A stretch of 64,000 bases of DNA, taken from NCBI GenBank assembly GCA_020747065.1, contig JAGMVK010000009.1, forward strand, positions 1,860,001-1,924,000, read 5' to 3'. Source of the DNA: Cadophora sp. MPI-SDFR-AT-0126 (lineage: Eukaryota > Ascomycota > Leotiomycetes > Helotiales > Ploettnerulaceae). Every line of letters starts with the position of its first letter. The first letter of the stretch is position 1. Of the stretch, positions 45,033 to 56,426 are shown piece after piece. The translations under genes were made by a program, and so were the position numbers. The notes below the pieces were generated by a model, which saw only the letters and a list, made by a program, of their open reading frames with translations, ran no database searches and was not told the DNA's origin.

Positions 45033-46454
45033 TCAAGCATCATTAACCCCCGACACAACACCACAGTATCCATTCCCAACCGTATATCCCTCCCCAGGTC
45101 TATAGCCACCACCCGTATTAACACCCAATCCATAAGTTCCTGGTGCCTTGCAAGTCCCCGGATTTAATAGCACTATCAAGCACTGCTGGCCCTTTGGTGC
45201 AATCTCCTGATACACGTAACTTGCACAATCCGTATTCTCGAAGCAAGATGTGCAGCACTCAGTGGCTGTGCTGGCACTGGTGTATGGAACATTTGCTGGA
45301 TCGGAACTGCCGCTGCTGATGTGTACTTCCCAGATTCCCTCGTTGTTGACTCCACCGGCAATGTTTTCGGCGCGGCACGCGGCGTAGGATGTTGCAAGGG
45401 CACGGGTCTCAGTTGCCGTCACCTGAAGAAATTAGTTAGCACTGATCGAAATCGGGAAGTGAGTGATTGCTTACTGTGGTTGTGGTTGTTGTGGAAGCAG
45501 TGTAGTAGGTAGTCGTAGTGCCGTCTGAACTGATGTACATAGTGGTGGTTGTCGAGGCTAATAGAAATTAGCGAGATGCTCAACACACCTTGTCAACGAA
45601 AACGCTTACCATTTGGAACAGTGGTAGTGATAGTCTCATAAGAGGTAATACCACTGGTAACGACTTCCGGTGCACGAGTAACAGTCACTGGTGCCTTCGC
45701 CGTCCTGGTCACATATCTGACAGTGTAAACAGTAACCACGTTATAGCAAGTGACTGAGATTGGATGCAAGAAGGTGAATGTAGACAAAGTCTTGAGATTC
45801 TTCTTTGGCAACGCAGGGCAAATCGAGAATGTCCTTTTCTCAAGTGGCGAGGACATGGTTCGCTTGATTCGGGAAATGGGTGCGGTATCTCGCTTCTGAG
45901 CTGAGCCGGGGAGAGTGGACTGCACTGGCTTGAAACCGTCTGCTGTGGGGATCTCGGTTACTGCGACTGTGGTTGTTGATGTTGTAGTGGACGTGTCGAT
46001 CTGTGTGTTCGTGGCGACTGCTGAGGAAACTGTGACAACTGTTCCGGTGTGTTCGGTTGCAGTGTATGTGTCCTGCCACTTATCAATAAAGGGCCCCAAA
46101 TTCCGAAAGTAGCTGGATAATACCGTGATTTGAGAGATTGTAAAGGTCAATGGCTCTGTTACTGTCGTCGTGACGATCAGTGGCCGGGCATTGACTGTCA
46201 CGGAAGGAGTGTATGTCTATCAGAAGAAGTCAACATCTGTGTAATTGCAAGGAGAGCTTTCGTGATCTGCTTACTGTAGTTTCAATTAATTGAACTGTGT
46301 TGGTGGCGACCTTGTTGGTGGTCTTCACGGTCTTGGGAGGAAATAAACCTCGTTGTGTGTAGCAGACACCTTTGGTACTTGGAGGTGGAGCTTGCGCCGA
46401 AGCAGACTTCAAGAGGAAAGTGAATGACGACAGGAGCAACATTGAAGACTTCAT
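45033..46454 (-). CDS. Secreted Thr/Val-rich protein with Cys-rich PAN-like C-terminus
   Basis: Four exons: 46454-46275, 46216-45610, 45557-45475 and 45422-45033, giving 419 residues. A signal peptide (MKSSMLLLSSFTFLLKSASA) leads into Thr/Val/Ser repeats (TTTVTEPLTFTISQITV, STTTSTTTVAVTE), likely O-glycosylated. Two dibasic sites lie near the middle. The last exon carries about eight cysteines in the order CRAEN, ECCTSCFENTDCASYVYQE, QQCLIV, GTCKAPG, GYCGVV, like a PAN/apple module. This points to a cell-wall or extracellular adhesive protein. A 51-nt stretch inside exon 2 (about 46132-46082) starts GTATTA and ends GGCAG and could be a retained intron; removal gives 402 residues. Confidence 0.78.
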
Positions 46455-47699
46455 CTTGACTTTTGATTATGAACCCAAAATATAATTGATGAAAGAGTGG
46501 AAGAGGGATGAAGAAGGAACAACCAAACACGAGGTTACAGAAGGACTTTAAAGAATTCCTTCGCAAGAACCGCTTCGACCCCGCTGTGCCTTGGCACCTG
46601 AACAACATTTTGCTCTAGAACGGCACAAAAAGAGTTTCTTGCAACAAACACTCCCTATCGTCGGATCTCGGTTCAGTAGTGTGCTCATTGCTGAGGCTCT
46701 GACCCAGCCCGAGCCAAGAAGCTTAGAGAGTAGCGCTGCCATCCCGTCTTCTAGTTCAGGTACCAGACGCCACTTAGCGCGGACCCTGCACAGGAAAACG
46801 AAGATAATATGCTGTGCTCGAGCTTTGAAACTTTGCTTGAATAAGCTACTTCTCGTGTCGTTAATTTGGAAAAATTCCGCAGTGCTTATAACTCTCCGGC
46901 AGATGCTGGTGGAGTCCATGCTTTCCAAAAGATCATGAAGTGATTTCAAGTAAGGATGTGTTACTTGAGCTGGAGTGATTTGCTCTTTTGTGAAGAATTT
47001 CGGTGCAAGACTGATAGCCTGGTCACTGGAAACAATGAATTGCTTTGTTGTGCTTCGCATGTTGAGCTTTGGGTTCGCAAGAGAATGCAAGCCTAGATAT
47101 CCCCTCTGCGCACAACAGAATACAACATCTGAGCACCAGCACGACCTCTGCATTATTTGCGACTTGGCAGCTCCGAGAGCTCGTATTCCCTCTAGCTGGT
47201 GGCTAGCCTGAGCGTTTCGTCTGTTGAATTGACGCCGCAAGACTTGGCAGGGAGGTCTAACCTGCATTAGGCGTGGAACTTCAAAGTCTTGCACTACACG
47301 GTGTAGATCAACAACATTGATAGTTTAAGAATGCTATATTCTAGATGTAAGGGATCTTGGTGATTGAATTATTTTGTGTTGGATTTGAGCTAATCTTTTC
47401 GTCCCTGGGAGCGCTGTAGTCTGTAGATCAATGAGTAATTGATTCTGGAGGAAAGCTGCAAAGCGAATGGAGTCAAAGCTTGTGAGCAGTGACAATGAGG
47501 AAACATTGTCTGACTCTTGCTTACCTTTGCGTGTTTGTTTATTTTCTATTGTCCTGTTCTCAAGTTCGCGTGCTCTGTATTATTCGACAAATAAACCAAC
47601 GGACGAAGGTGGGCGTCCTGGTAGCCTTACTTACCATCAAGACTCCCCTTCAAAGTATTGCAAGCGCGTTTCGAACAGTATTAACTTGAAATGATGCTA
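46455..47699. other. Intergenic region with an unrecognised long frame
   Basis: A minus-strand frame of about 240 codons (47267-46548 from its first ATG) overlaps a 115-codon frame on the other strand. It is Arg/Leu/Ser/Cys-rich, matches no family I know and has no domain. I do not call it a gene. Confidence 0.4.
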
Positions 47700-50195
47700 T
47701 CAGGATAACTTAAACCGTTGCTCTCGTCCTCGCTCAAATGTTGGCTCAACTGCTTCGCCGTCCATGACTCCGTGTATGTAACTCTCACCAAGAAATCTGA
47801 ATTCCCCATTTGGCAGACTGGAAAGAACAACAGGAACTGAACAGCCATACAAAATACAAACAATATCTCCAATCTTAGATTTCAGTGGTCCGACACCAAC
47901 GTAAAGGCCTCTCGACGACGAGCGAGCTGTGATGATATTCCGATTGAAGAGGACTTGCTGAACACGTTTGAGAAACTCTACCTTTCCTCTGGGCGTGTTG
48001 TCCATGTCTTTCAGTGTATTGGTATTGAAGGTATCCTCATCCTCTTTGTTGTACCACTCCAAGCACGATCTACATGCTCTACGATACCAATCAGGAGGAT
48101 TCGTCCCATTAGGTCCCCTATTGGCCACCAAAACTCTCCAGACTTGATCAAGTTGCGCATCCGAAGCTCCGGTAGTTTTCGACCACCCACAAAGTTTCAG
48201 CGCCTCCCTGCTGACTACTGGCCCGATTACCCGTTCTGTTTCTTCTATTGTACCCAATTGGAAACCTTTGACTTTCAAAGTGCCATCAAACCGCGCTGCC
48301 ATCTCAACGTCTAAGGTAGTTTGGTTGGTGTATTCTCCTGGTTTCTCCATTGGAGCTGTCACTGTGGCTTCTTCCAACGATCTAGTGGTTCCGAACTCGA
48401 TCTGCGGCGTGAGAGTTCCTGAAGCTGTGTAATATCCTCCTTTTTCTGGTCCTACAAAACTGTCTCCGTTGACTCTTCCTTTACGAACTTGGTCAGGTCT
48501 ACCAAAAGCGTTCCCGCCAATCGGCAAGATCCAAGACGGCATCTGCATCTGTGGGCTCAACGCAGATGGCTTAGGAATTGGCGCCCAGTGACGACAGATT
48601 ATGTCAAGTGATTTCGAATCTTCGATACAGTATTCAATGAAGTCGGCGCAAACGTCCCTCAAGCACTTTCGGTAATTTGCTTCGATGCGTTTGTCAATCT
48701 TACATTTGCTTTTCGAGCTAGCAACATCGCCGAATATGGCTTTCACCAGCATTCTGGACAAGAGCCAAACGATCAGTGTCTTCAGTAAGAGCACAACCAA
48801 GTAGCCGATGAAGATCAATAAGCCAGATCTAGCGACAAGGGCACCGACGGCCAAATTTCTCAGAGCAATATCGGTAGTTGGGCTTTTGAAATCGCCATAC
48901 AGAGCGAGAGTCTTGTCGTCAAGCTTCCAGAAAACTATAACGAGCATGTATGGTGCATAACTTTGCAAGCTGCCCCGACAAGCTCGAAGGCGAGTATGGC
49001 GGTGGTGGGTAGAAATATCTTTAGCGATCTGGAGGACAGCAAAAACTGTGTCTCTCGGATCCGTGGCCTCGAATACCAGCAGCATGGACGAAACGAGTAA
49101 TTCTAGGCTTAAAAGCCGTTGGATCACTTGTCCACTGCTAGATTTCCGGAACAGATTACTCGTGGCTGTGACAAGGACATTGGCACCGAGAGCTCGAGCA
49201 TCAAGCGACTTGATGTAGTTGTCATTGGATTGCCTTGAGACCACATAGTCGGTCGAAGCTGGAAATGCTAATTTGATCTGGTCGAACTTCGTCATGAAGA
49301 GTGCGATCGCATCTGCGAAATCTAACCAAGGCATTTCTTGACTTCCGAACAGGACAAAGGCACTGCGAGCCAGAGCTAGTTCTTGGATGACCCAGCGCCG
49401 CCTGAACCACTCCGCTCCCATCAGATCAAGGGTTTTCTTGCAGTCGAGCTTGTCATCTAACCATGTGCTATCTGCTTTTTTGTCCTTGAGCCTCTGTACG
49501 ACCTGCTCCAGCTCATACAGATCGAGGATTTTGTTAAGAAATTCGAAAGTCCTCTTGTTGTCTGGCTCTTTTCCCTTGCCCAACCAAATACAGACTCTCT
49601 CCGCTTGAGTATACACATCGTGCATGCGAGAGACTTGGGCTGTTCTTTCCAGAACATTCCTTTGATTTATGCACAATGCATCAGCCCAAAGCACGACGGG
49701 ATCTTTTTCTGACCGCAGCTGTTGAAGAGCATTATGGAGATTGGTTCGAATGAGCAGACAGCTAACCATTGTTGTTTGAAGCATCACGCCTCTCATGTCC
49801 TTTTTCCTCCACTCGTAGTAGCCACCTTCTGTTGCAAAAACGCGTATCTCCTCCTCGGGCTCATCATTTCCCCAGAAGTACGATAATGCTGCGTACGGAA
49901 CGGAATCGCTGATTTTGAGACTTGAATTGGCTGTTTGCTCGAAAAGCTTGCAAGGAATGAGGCAACAGTGAATTGGCGTTCCGGGACGCCCAGGAAAGAT
50001 TTTCAATACTCGAATCTGATTGTTATAATCGATGTTCTTGTAGCAATATGTATTTCTCTGCTCGAGTGTGTTCCTGATTTGGTTGGCTGCATGAAGCATT
50101 CGCTGTCGAGCTGCCCCTCCTCGACCGCTCGCCGCCCATGGCCCTCCTTGTTGTGCAGGCTCAGGTTGTACCACTTCTGGAGCCTCAGCCATCAT
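47700..50195 (-). CDS. HET-domain protein with central membrane segment
   Basis: A single exon; the first in-frame ATG is at 50195, giving 831 residues. The HET domain includes PYAALSYFWGNDEPEEE, VVLWADALCINQRN, VCIWLGKGKEP, and AEWFRRRWVIQELALAR. A later block DPRDTVFAVLQIAKD is also usual for the family. Around residues 460-505 a hydrophobic stretch (ARSGLLIFIGYLVVLLLKTL) suggests one or two membrane passes. The C-terminal part ends with GLYVGVGPLKSKIGDIV and FRFLGESYIHGVMDGEAV, the same ending type as the other HET gene at 38.3 kb. Role: probable self/non-self recognition. It is intronless, unlike its neighbours. Confidence 0.88.
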   Translation of the reverse strand: MMAEAPEVVQPEPAQQGGPWAASGRGGAARQRMLHAANQIRNTLEQRNTYCYKNIDYNNQIRVLKIFPGRPGTPIHCCLIPCKLFEQTANSSLKISDSVPYAALSYFWGNDEPEEEIRVFATEGGYYEWRKKDMRGVMLQTTMVSCLLIRTNLHNALQQLRSEKDPVVLWADALCINQRNVLERTAQVSRMHDVYTQAERVCIWLGKGKEPDNKRTFEFLNKILDLYELEQVVQRLKDKKADSTWLDDKLDCKKTLDLMGAEWFRRRWVIQELALARSAFVLFGSQEMPWLDFADAIALFMTKFDQIKLAFPASTDYVVSRQSNDNYIKSLDARALGANVLVTATSNLFRKSSSGQVIQRLLSLELLVSSMLLVFEATDPRDTVFAVLQIAKDISTHHRHTRLRACRGSLQSYAPYMLVIVFWKLDDKTLALYGDFKSPTTDIALRNLAVGALVARSGLLIFIGYLVVLLLKTLIVWLLSRMLVKAIFGDVASSKSKCKIDKRIEANYRKCLRDVCADFIEYCIEDSKSLDIICRHWAPIPKPSALSPQMQMPSWILPIGGNAFGRPDQVRKGRVNGDSFVGPEKGGYYTASGTLTPQIEFGTTRSLEEATVTAPMEKPGEYTNQTTLDVEMAARFDGTLKVKGFQLGTIEETERVIGPVVSREALKLCGWSKTTGASDAQLDQVWRVLVANRGPNGTNPPDWYRRACRSCLEWYNKEDEDTFNTNTLKDMDNTPRGKVEFLKRVQQVLFNRNIITARSSSRGLYVGVGPLKSKIGDIVCILYGCSVPVVLSSLPNGEFRFLGESYIHGVMDGEAVEPTFERGREQRFKLS

Positions 50196-51571
50196 AATAA
50201 GAGACGTAATCGATGTTGGGGCGACTTCTCGAGAATCAGAAATCCGTTCCCGGAACGCAGCAACATCTCGGAAATCCTGAGTCTGCACATCATTAAGTAG
50301 TATCTAGAAATAAGTCCATCCTCATCAATACCCCTGACATGCTGGAGCTGAAAATTTGGCAGCCACACCAGAGCCGCATGGAGGTTCAGCGCATAAGATT
50401 GAAGCATGAATTTCTTTGTCTAAAGCTTCAATTGGTGGGATTCAGCCATGAAGCGGGGATGCAGACAATCATTCTGTATCGAGCAACGCCAAAGACGGCA
50501 TTGACCAAATCTAGTGAGCCTATTCGATCTCCAGACAATAATTGCTTTTTGGGAGATATTGACGATGGACGGTGATTGTTGCAAAGTGCAGCGCTCATTC
50601 TGGCCTGATTGAAGCACGCAAATTGAAGCCATGGCGCCACGATCGGGAAAGCCAGAGTTAGCATAGCTGAATGGGATTAGAGCACACAGCAATGGTTAAC
50701 TTCTATGATGCTGGATTTCCAGGCCAACTTGGAGGCTTATCCAGGGCTATTTGGTTGAGAATTGTGCCACCATGCAACACTCTTCGTCTCAAAGTGTCGA
50801 GGCTCTTGACTTTCTTACGACCCTTGACGTGTGCATTGGTTTGGGTTTAACCTCACTTCCAGTCAAGACTTGTCTGGCACCCGACATCAGAGCGCTTCGG
50901 ATCGCAGAGAGATTCGCGGAGTATGAGATCTTTTAGGAAAGGGAAAATGTGATGATTACCACTCATCCCGCTGTGATGGGCCTGCTCACCGCCCATTGGA
51001 CCGCTGGTTTTGAGGTTTTCAGCTCTGGTGTTACACACACAACAGTAGAGTGCTGATTTTTGCCCAGCTCGCGCGGAGCAATAACCTCCACCAAACTCTC
51101 CCGGTCTATGACAGCAATGTTCATGCACCTGGGTGACTTCACGGACTCATGTTGAGTAGACTGCCTTGCCTCCGGTGACTTTGATAGCCTGCCTTGTCAT
51201 GATGCGCTCACCGAGGCTGTCGCCCGCATAGGGCTCGGCCTTGTTCTGTCGCTATTGGTGGCGGCGGTGGCTGGTTCCAGACGCTCATTCCAACTGGCTG
51301 CGGCGACGAATGAGGCGTGCTCTCCTGACACCCCAGGATCATTGTTGCGACGCCACATACTGAGCTGTCCCGCGATCTTCAGACCACTCCACTCTACCTC
51401 TGCTTCGTCCCCACCGCAGTCACAACGAACAAAGCAAGCCTCGCCTCTGTGCCAGACTCACCGAGCAGTGTGGCCTTTCTCAGGTTATATAAAGAATTTT
51501 CGATCAGAACACTTCCCATCAAGACCTTCAAAGCTCCGTCTCGCCATTGCGAGCAATCCCAGTCCTACAAA
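50196..51571. other. Divergent promoter region, no supported gene
   Basis: Short Cys-containing frames on both strands (for example 50853-51128) are unrecognised. The region separates the minus-strand HET gene from the plus-strand gene at 51572. Confidence 0.45.
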
Positions 51572-52489
51572 ATGGGACATCAGCGCCACACAAGTGAAAA
51601 TCCTTTATCTCAAGCATCCAAAATTGGATTCGACTCCTACGTGGACATAGCTACGCATATGGTCATGCATGATACGGATCTTGAATGCCTGAAAGCCCTA
51701 GGAGTTATTGACCGGACAGTACCAAAGCGGACAATAAAGCACATCGACATCCAATGCCCAGACCAGCTGAAACTGGAGTGGAGAGCGAGAATTCAACAAT
51801 GGCAAGAGAAATTCCCAGATGGAGGACCACGGATCGAGAACCTGACGACACTCAGCGAGTTTGAATTTGGAGCTCTATTCTTGCATCATCCGTTGTCAGC
51901 TATGTCACTTTGGAATGTCATGCAAGCATTCTATGCGCTTGATCGCCTCGTCTGCTGCAAATCCGCAGCAGATCTTGAGCGAGTATCAAAATGGGAAACT
52001 CTACCTGTGATTGATTATTTAGACGCCAACAATGTGGAAAAGGCATGGAGGGCTTCTCTAAGTCTATTAGCGAAGGAGCTACAGGAGGATACCAAAGCTA
52101 AGGTTGATGCATTTATGGCCCCAGGCTTGCGCAGTAGCAGTAGCCCCGCGGAAACCCTGAAGACGAAAATGAAAGAGGATGCTTTGAGACGAATCGACAG
52201 AATCTCCTTTGGAACCATCATGTTGGAAGAGGCTCAAACCGGGTTGAGAGAGACATGGAGGACGAATTTGCGTGGGGTCGCAGTCTTGGATCTGATGATG
52301 GAAAAAATCAGATGGGCAGCGGAAATCAGATTTTCAATGATCAATAACTCGCTGAGACCAAGAGAGAGCCAGTACGACGGAGAAGGGCAAAGGATCGAAG
52401 ATCCAACAAAGCCAGAGGGAAAGGAAGGAATGACCAAACCCCTCCAGAGAAAAGACTCGTTTGTCAAGAAAGAACGTAAGTTGTTCTAG
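51572..52489 (+). CDS. Uncharacterised helical protein
   Basis: The frame has its first ATG at 51572 (MGHQRHTSENPL), giving 305 residues; it stays open 123 bp further upstream without an ATG. The sequence is mostly predicted helix: ECLKALGVIDRTVPKRTIKH, LEWRARIQQWQEKFPDGGP, FGALFLHHPLSAMSLWNVMQ, WRASLSLLAKELQED. The last 60 residues are charged and Lys-rich (KPLQRKDSFVKKERKLF). No signal peptide, membrane span, zinc finger or catalytic motif is visible and I do not recognise the family. The regular amphipathic composition and absence of stops suggest a real gene, perhaps lineage-specific. Confidence 0.5.
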   Translation: MGHQRHTSENPLSQASKIGFDSYVDIATHMVMHDTDLECLKALGVIDRTVPKRTIKHIDIQCPDQLKLEWRARIQQWQEKFPDGGPRIENLTTLSEFEFGALFLHHPLSAMSLWNVMQAFYALDRLVCCKSAADLERVSKWETLPVIDYLDANNVEKAWRASLSLLAKELQEDTKAKVDAFMAPGLRSSSSPAETLKTKMKEDALRRIDRISFGTIMLEEAQTGLRETWRTNLRGVAVLDLMMEKIRWAAEIRFSMINNSLRPRESQYDGEGQRIEDPTKPEGKEGMTKPLQRKDSFVKKERKLF

Positions 52490-53474
52490 TGCCAGGAATG
52501 GAAATCTTCGCTGACATCTTGGAGTGACGACTGCGTGGATATCTACGGGGCGGGGAGATGCAAGCCCACTTGCAATTGTGCTGTTACTGATCTTGTTCGG
52601 TTGTCTTCACAAACTGAGGAGGCATATAGTCGCAGAATCACAGCTCAACTATGGAATATATTCTTAAATATCATAGCTAGCATGGTGCAATAAGCGAAAA
52701 AAATCTATGAACAAATGTTCGGCATTCCTGTACCGCGGCGAATGTAAAGGGGGTGATTTTGAGTAGACTAAGCAGGTTCGAAGAATTACGGCGCAGATGA
52801 CTTGCAGATGTTGAGGTATACTCAGAAGAGGGTTTGCGAGACCTTATGATGTCAACAAATATGTAAGATGCCGTGTGGTATGCCTGAAAGCCGACACTTG
52901 ATTGAAATCAAACATAAGCGACCATTTTTGAAATGGAGATCTAGGCTTACTCGTAAAGCTGTCGAACCATTTCCTGTGATGCATCTGGAGGATCTCAGCG
53001 AGTGGAGGGAATGTTATACGGCCATCTATCATAGACTATGCTTGACAAAATTCTAACAAAGTTACTTCCTTTTTCCCTAGAAAACGATCGAATGTGTCTC
53101 GCCCAAGGCACACCAGAAGGAAGCTTGAGAGGTGTCGCCATCCTTGTAACTAAGAAAGACTTGATATATCTTCTCTTGAAACGGTATTGAGAGACAAATA
53201 CGTGAAGTCTTCTAGGAATGTGACGCAAATTCACTTGGCATAGAGTTGTCCATGTGGGTCTATTGAGAGACTAGGTCCAGCCAGACGAGATATAGGCTCT
53301 CTTCACCAGCTCTCAACATGAACAAGATGGTGTCATGAATCAAATTGTGTCATGAGTCTGTTCTGAGGATGGAAGCAGTCGATAAGGTAGTAACAAGAAA
53401 AGGTGAGCTGAAAAAATACAAGATTAACAAAGGACAAGTCCGACTATTCGTATGTCTCCTGATCATGAAATTAG
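52490..53474. other. Intergenic region, no supported gene
   Basis: Only short unrecognised frames. The right end leads into the subtilase fragment. Confidence 0.5.
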
Positions 53475-53570
53475 ACGCCAACGACACCCCCAAAGTTGAC
53501 TGCAGCACCATATCCGGTACTTCGATGTCATTTCCTCCCCTCGCCGGAACCGCTGTATACATCGAAGCAC
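53475..53570 (+). pseudogene. Fragment of a subtilase around the catalytic Ser
   Basis: About 95 bp aligns by eye with 58143-58238 of the subtilase gene at roughly 80% identity. Translated, it reads NDTPKVDCSTISGTSMSFPP and LAGTAVYIEA, against NDTRRVDYSIISGTSMSCPH and LAGISAYIMA in the intact gene. The similarity does not extend clearly on either side. It sits 3 kb before the intact gene's start and cannot encode a protease alone. It is either a partial duplicate or the last trace of a second subtilase. Confidence 0.75.
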
Positions 53571-54224
53571 CTCTAGCTCTCAGCATCTTACAAAATTTTA
53601 AGGCCTCCCTTCTGACTACTGGACATGCTTCCGGTCTACTACCGAGTTGATGTCCGACGAGCGGCATTCAATTCCAAGTCACCTTCTGTCAAACGCATGA
53701 CACACTAATCTATGATTTAACCTTTGTCCTAGCCAGATAACTGTGCTCAAATAACATTCATCCGTAACGTCAAATCTTATGATTTTGTCGTAAAGCTTAC
53801 CTTACAATAAGCAAATTAGATTGAAGTCTGTCTCGTAGATAGTCTTCTCGTACAGGAGAGGTTCGGACATAGTTACACCTCAATTCAGTTCTTTCCGTAT
53901 CAACCGAAATAATCCTTGAATTGAGTTCAAGCCTCGATCGAACTGCACATAGGCTTTCGATATGCGAACAAATGCGAGCAAATCAAAAGTCTGGCATTGT
54001 TCTTCCTGCCCCTGAAAGGTTGCTATGCGAACAATCATTCCTTGAAATTAGTTTGCCAAGTGCTGTCCTTGCAAAAAGTCCTTACTAATTTTAAAAGAAA
54101 GTTGACGCCTACCCCTGAATCCGTGATCTGATAAGTTAAACTTTCTCACCGGACTGCCGGATGTTGTTCTCGCCTATGAGCATCCCACAGCTCTTAACAG
54201 CAGGGTATAAATTCCTCCCTGGGT
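53571..54224. other. Intergenic region left of the Tc1 element
   Basis: No recognisable frame or RNA gene. The sequence just left of the transposon is moderately AT-rich. Confidence 0.45.
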
Positions 54225-55725
54225 ACTACCCAGGTCAAACTCCCCGAAAAACTACAGGCGCATTGTACGGCGAGCGATTTTCTTTCTGATTGATCCGAAA
54301 TACTGTTTGTGACGTTTTTGAAAGACCTCTGTAGCATTAATAACGGAGAGTTTAATATTGCACCACGGCGTACAGTGACCCATTTTTAATATTAGCCGAA
54401 ACACGTCAAAACCGCGATTTTTCGTGAACGCGTTTTCCTTCCTTCTTCTTAACTTCACAAATATGCCACCAACACGTACTCCTTTGCGCGATATCGATGG
54501 AAATCGTCGATATAGGGGTAAAGAGCTTACTCCTTACTAACGGGGGAAAGTCGTAGGCAAAAGGGAAGAAGGTGCGACGCCACGGGAAATTGAGCTCTCT
54601 ACTGGCTTCTCACGCGGCGCAATTCGCTATACCTTAGCAACGATACAACTTCGCGACGACGGCAAATCTCTACCTCGTAGTGGTCAGAAAGTCAAGTACG
54701 ATAGTCGGTCTCGTCGTCGCATGCTTTTGTGTATTCGATTACACCCAAAAATGACGTACCAACAGCGTTGAGACCACACTAGCCTCAAGATGAGCGATTC
54801 CTATATCTATACTCTTGCTACCGACGAAGGCCTTACCCATTGGCGCGCAAAGAAACGACCAGAGCTTACTCCTGAAGTAGCGGCGGCGAGGTTACTATAG
54901 TGCAAGTGTCGAAGCCATTGGAAGACTCGAAAGTGGAGGGAATATATGTGGAGTAACGAGTGTTCAGTGGAGCGGGGTAAAGGGGGGGAGGTCGTCTGGG
55001 TATGGGGCCATTCTGTCGACAAATGGAAGCCCACACACGTTACAACGTACAAAAAGGGTAAAGGGATGCGTGTGATAGTTTCGGCAGCCTTTTGGGGAGA
55101 CGGAGAGCGGTCTGATCTCCTAATTTTGGAACGAGACTTTAAATCAAAGAAACACGGGTACTCTGCGAACTCCTACCTTACCCTTCTCGAGGAATTGGTC
55201 GTACCAAACTACCACGAGGGTCTCGTTTTTATGCAGGACAACGCCCCTATCCATACAGCCCGAAAGGTCACGGAATAGTTCAGAGAAAGAGGTATAAACG
55301 TCACTGATTGGCCGCCTTATTCGCCAGACCTTAATCCAATCGAGCATGCTTGGAAACGACTCAAAGATACGTGCTCAAAGATGTTTCCAGAGCTCTGGAA
55401 ATCAGACGGGAGATCGGAAGAGGATCGAACTGCAATGGAAGAAGCTTTGAAGGAAGCCTGGGGTACGATACCTGTGTCTTTTTTTGAAGAGTTGGTGGAG
55501 TCTATGGAGAGGCGAGTTGCAGCGTGCATTAAAGCAAATGGGTGGCACACAAAGTATTGAAAATGCGGAGAGAAAATCTATTGCGCAGGAATTATAGAGG
55601 GAGTTTCGGCGATCATTTTGCTGTATTCAGATTTAATTTATCTTTATTATTGGTTGAAATATTACTAACTGAGTGTTGCGCTACCCTGCGTCGATTCTTG
55701 ATTTTCGGGGTTGCGGCTCAAACTA
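54225..55725 (+). mobile_element. Tc1/mariner-type DNA transposon, inactivated
   Basis: The element is about 1.5 kb with one transposase frame. Weak terminal inverted similarity is visible: CCCCGAAAA at 54242-54250 on the left and its complement TTTTCGGGG at 55702-55710 on the right. TA dinucleotides near both outer edges could be the target duplication. The exact ends are uncertain because the termini have diverged. Confidence 0.7.
54463..55560 (+). pseudogene. Tc1/mariner transposase with four in-frame stops
   Basis: One continuous frame of 365 codons plus the terminal stop shows no frameshift but has stops at 54538 (TAA), 54769 (TGA), 54898 (TAG) and 55276 (TAG). Helix-turn-helix DNA-binding blocks come first (GATPREIELSTGFSRGAIRY). 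The catalytic part shows SNECSVERG, where the first Asp of the DDE triad is Asn165. Asp259 lies in MQDNAPIH and Glu294 in SPDLNPIE, with 34 residues between, the DD34E spacing of Tc1. All stops, and the Asp-to-Asn change, can be explained by C-to-T or G-to-A transitions, as RIP makes. The element cannot be autonomous. Confidence 0.9.
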
Positions 55726-56426
55726 AAAACGGAGTACTGTACAATGTACCCGTGTGACCTTGATGGTTCCTGTCAATTGACCGAGATGCGACAGCCAACC
55801 AGAAAGCCAGAATGGTAGGTAGAGATGATACGATTGGATGGCATACTTCGGGCACAGTAACAAAGTCACAGGGGCCTACACTGTACCTGCGCCGTCCGAG
55901 CCCGAGAAAAAGGGGCTCGGTTACACGTACTTAATCTTACCTTTTTACCCGGAAGCTTATTGCATCGTTAAGTCACTTCCAAGGTTACAACGTACGCAAA
56001 TACTCTCGAACTTCGGCTCGACCACCATTTGCTAGGTCGGCTTCAAAGATGGTTCAAAAAGTCCAACTGCTGTGTAGTGATCACCGGGTGGCTGACTCTA
56101 CAAGAGCGCTCTTGCATAGCCTTGATTATGAACACTTGCACTTCGAATCTCAAGACCTCTGAAATGCTGCCCCTCATCTCAAAAGTTATACTTTTGCTCA
56201 GCTTATCATCATCTCTTTGACTTTTAATAAAAACTTAAACTAGCATGAGAGGGTCATATGTAAAGCTAAAAACAATAGTTTCACTCAATGTGACGGGTAT
56301 ATCATCCTCAGAATCTATCCAGTCTTGCATATCCACATCTGTTTCTACATTCATTTCCACAGTCGCTCCTGGCTCGTCAATTGCTTTATCTTTACCCATT
56401 TTGGCCTCTTTCGTGCACCCAAAGCC
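55726..56426. other. Spacer between the transposon and the subtilase gene
   Basis: It holds the subtilase promoter. Short frames at 55838-56220 are unrecognised. Confidence 0.45.

Noticed and set aside
46548..47294. 248-codon minus-strand frame
   Set aside because: It is long, but the first part lacks an ATG, composition is odd (Arg/Cys/Leu), it overlaps an opposite-strand frame and matches no family I know.
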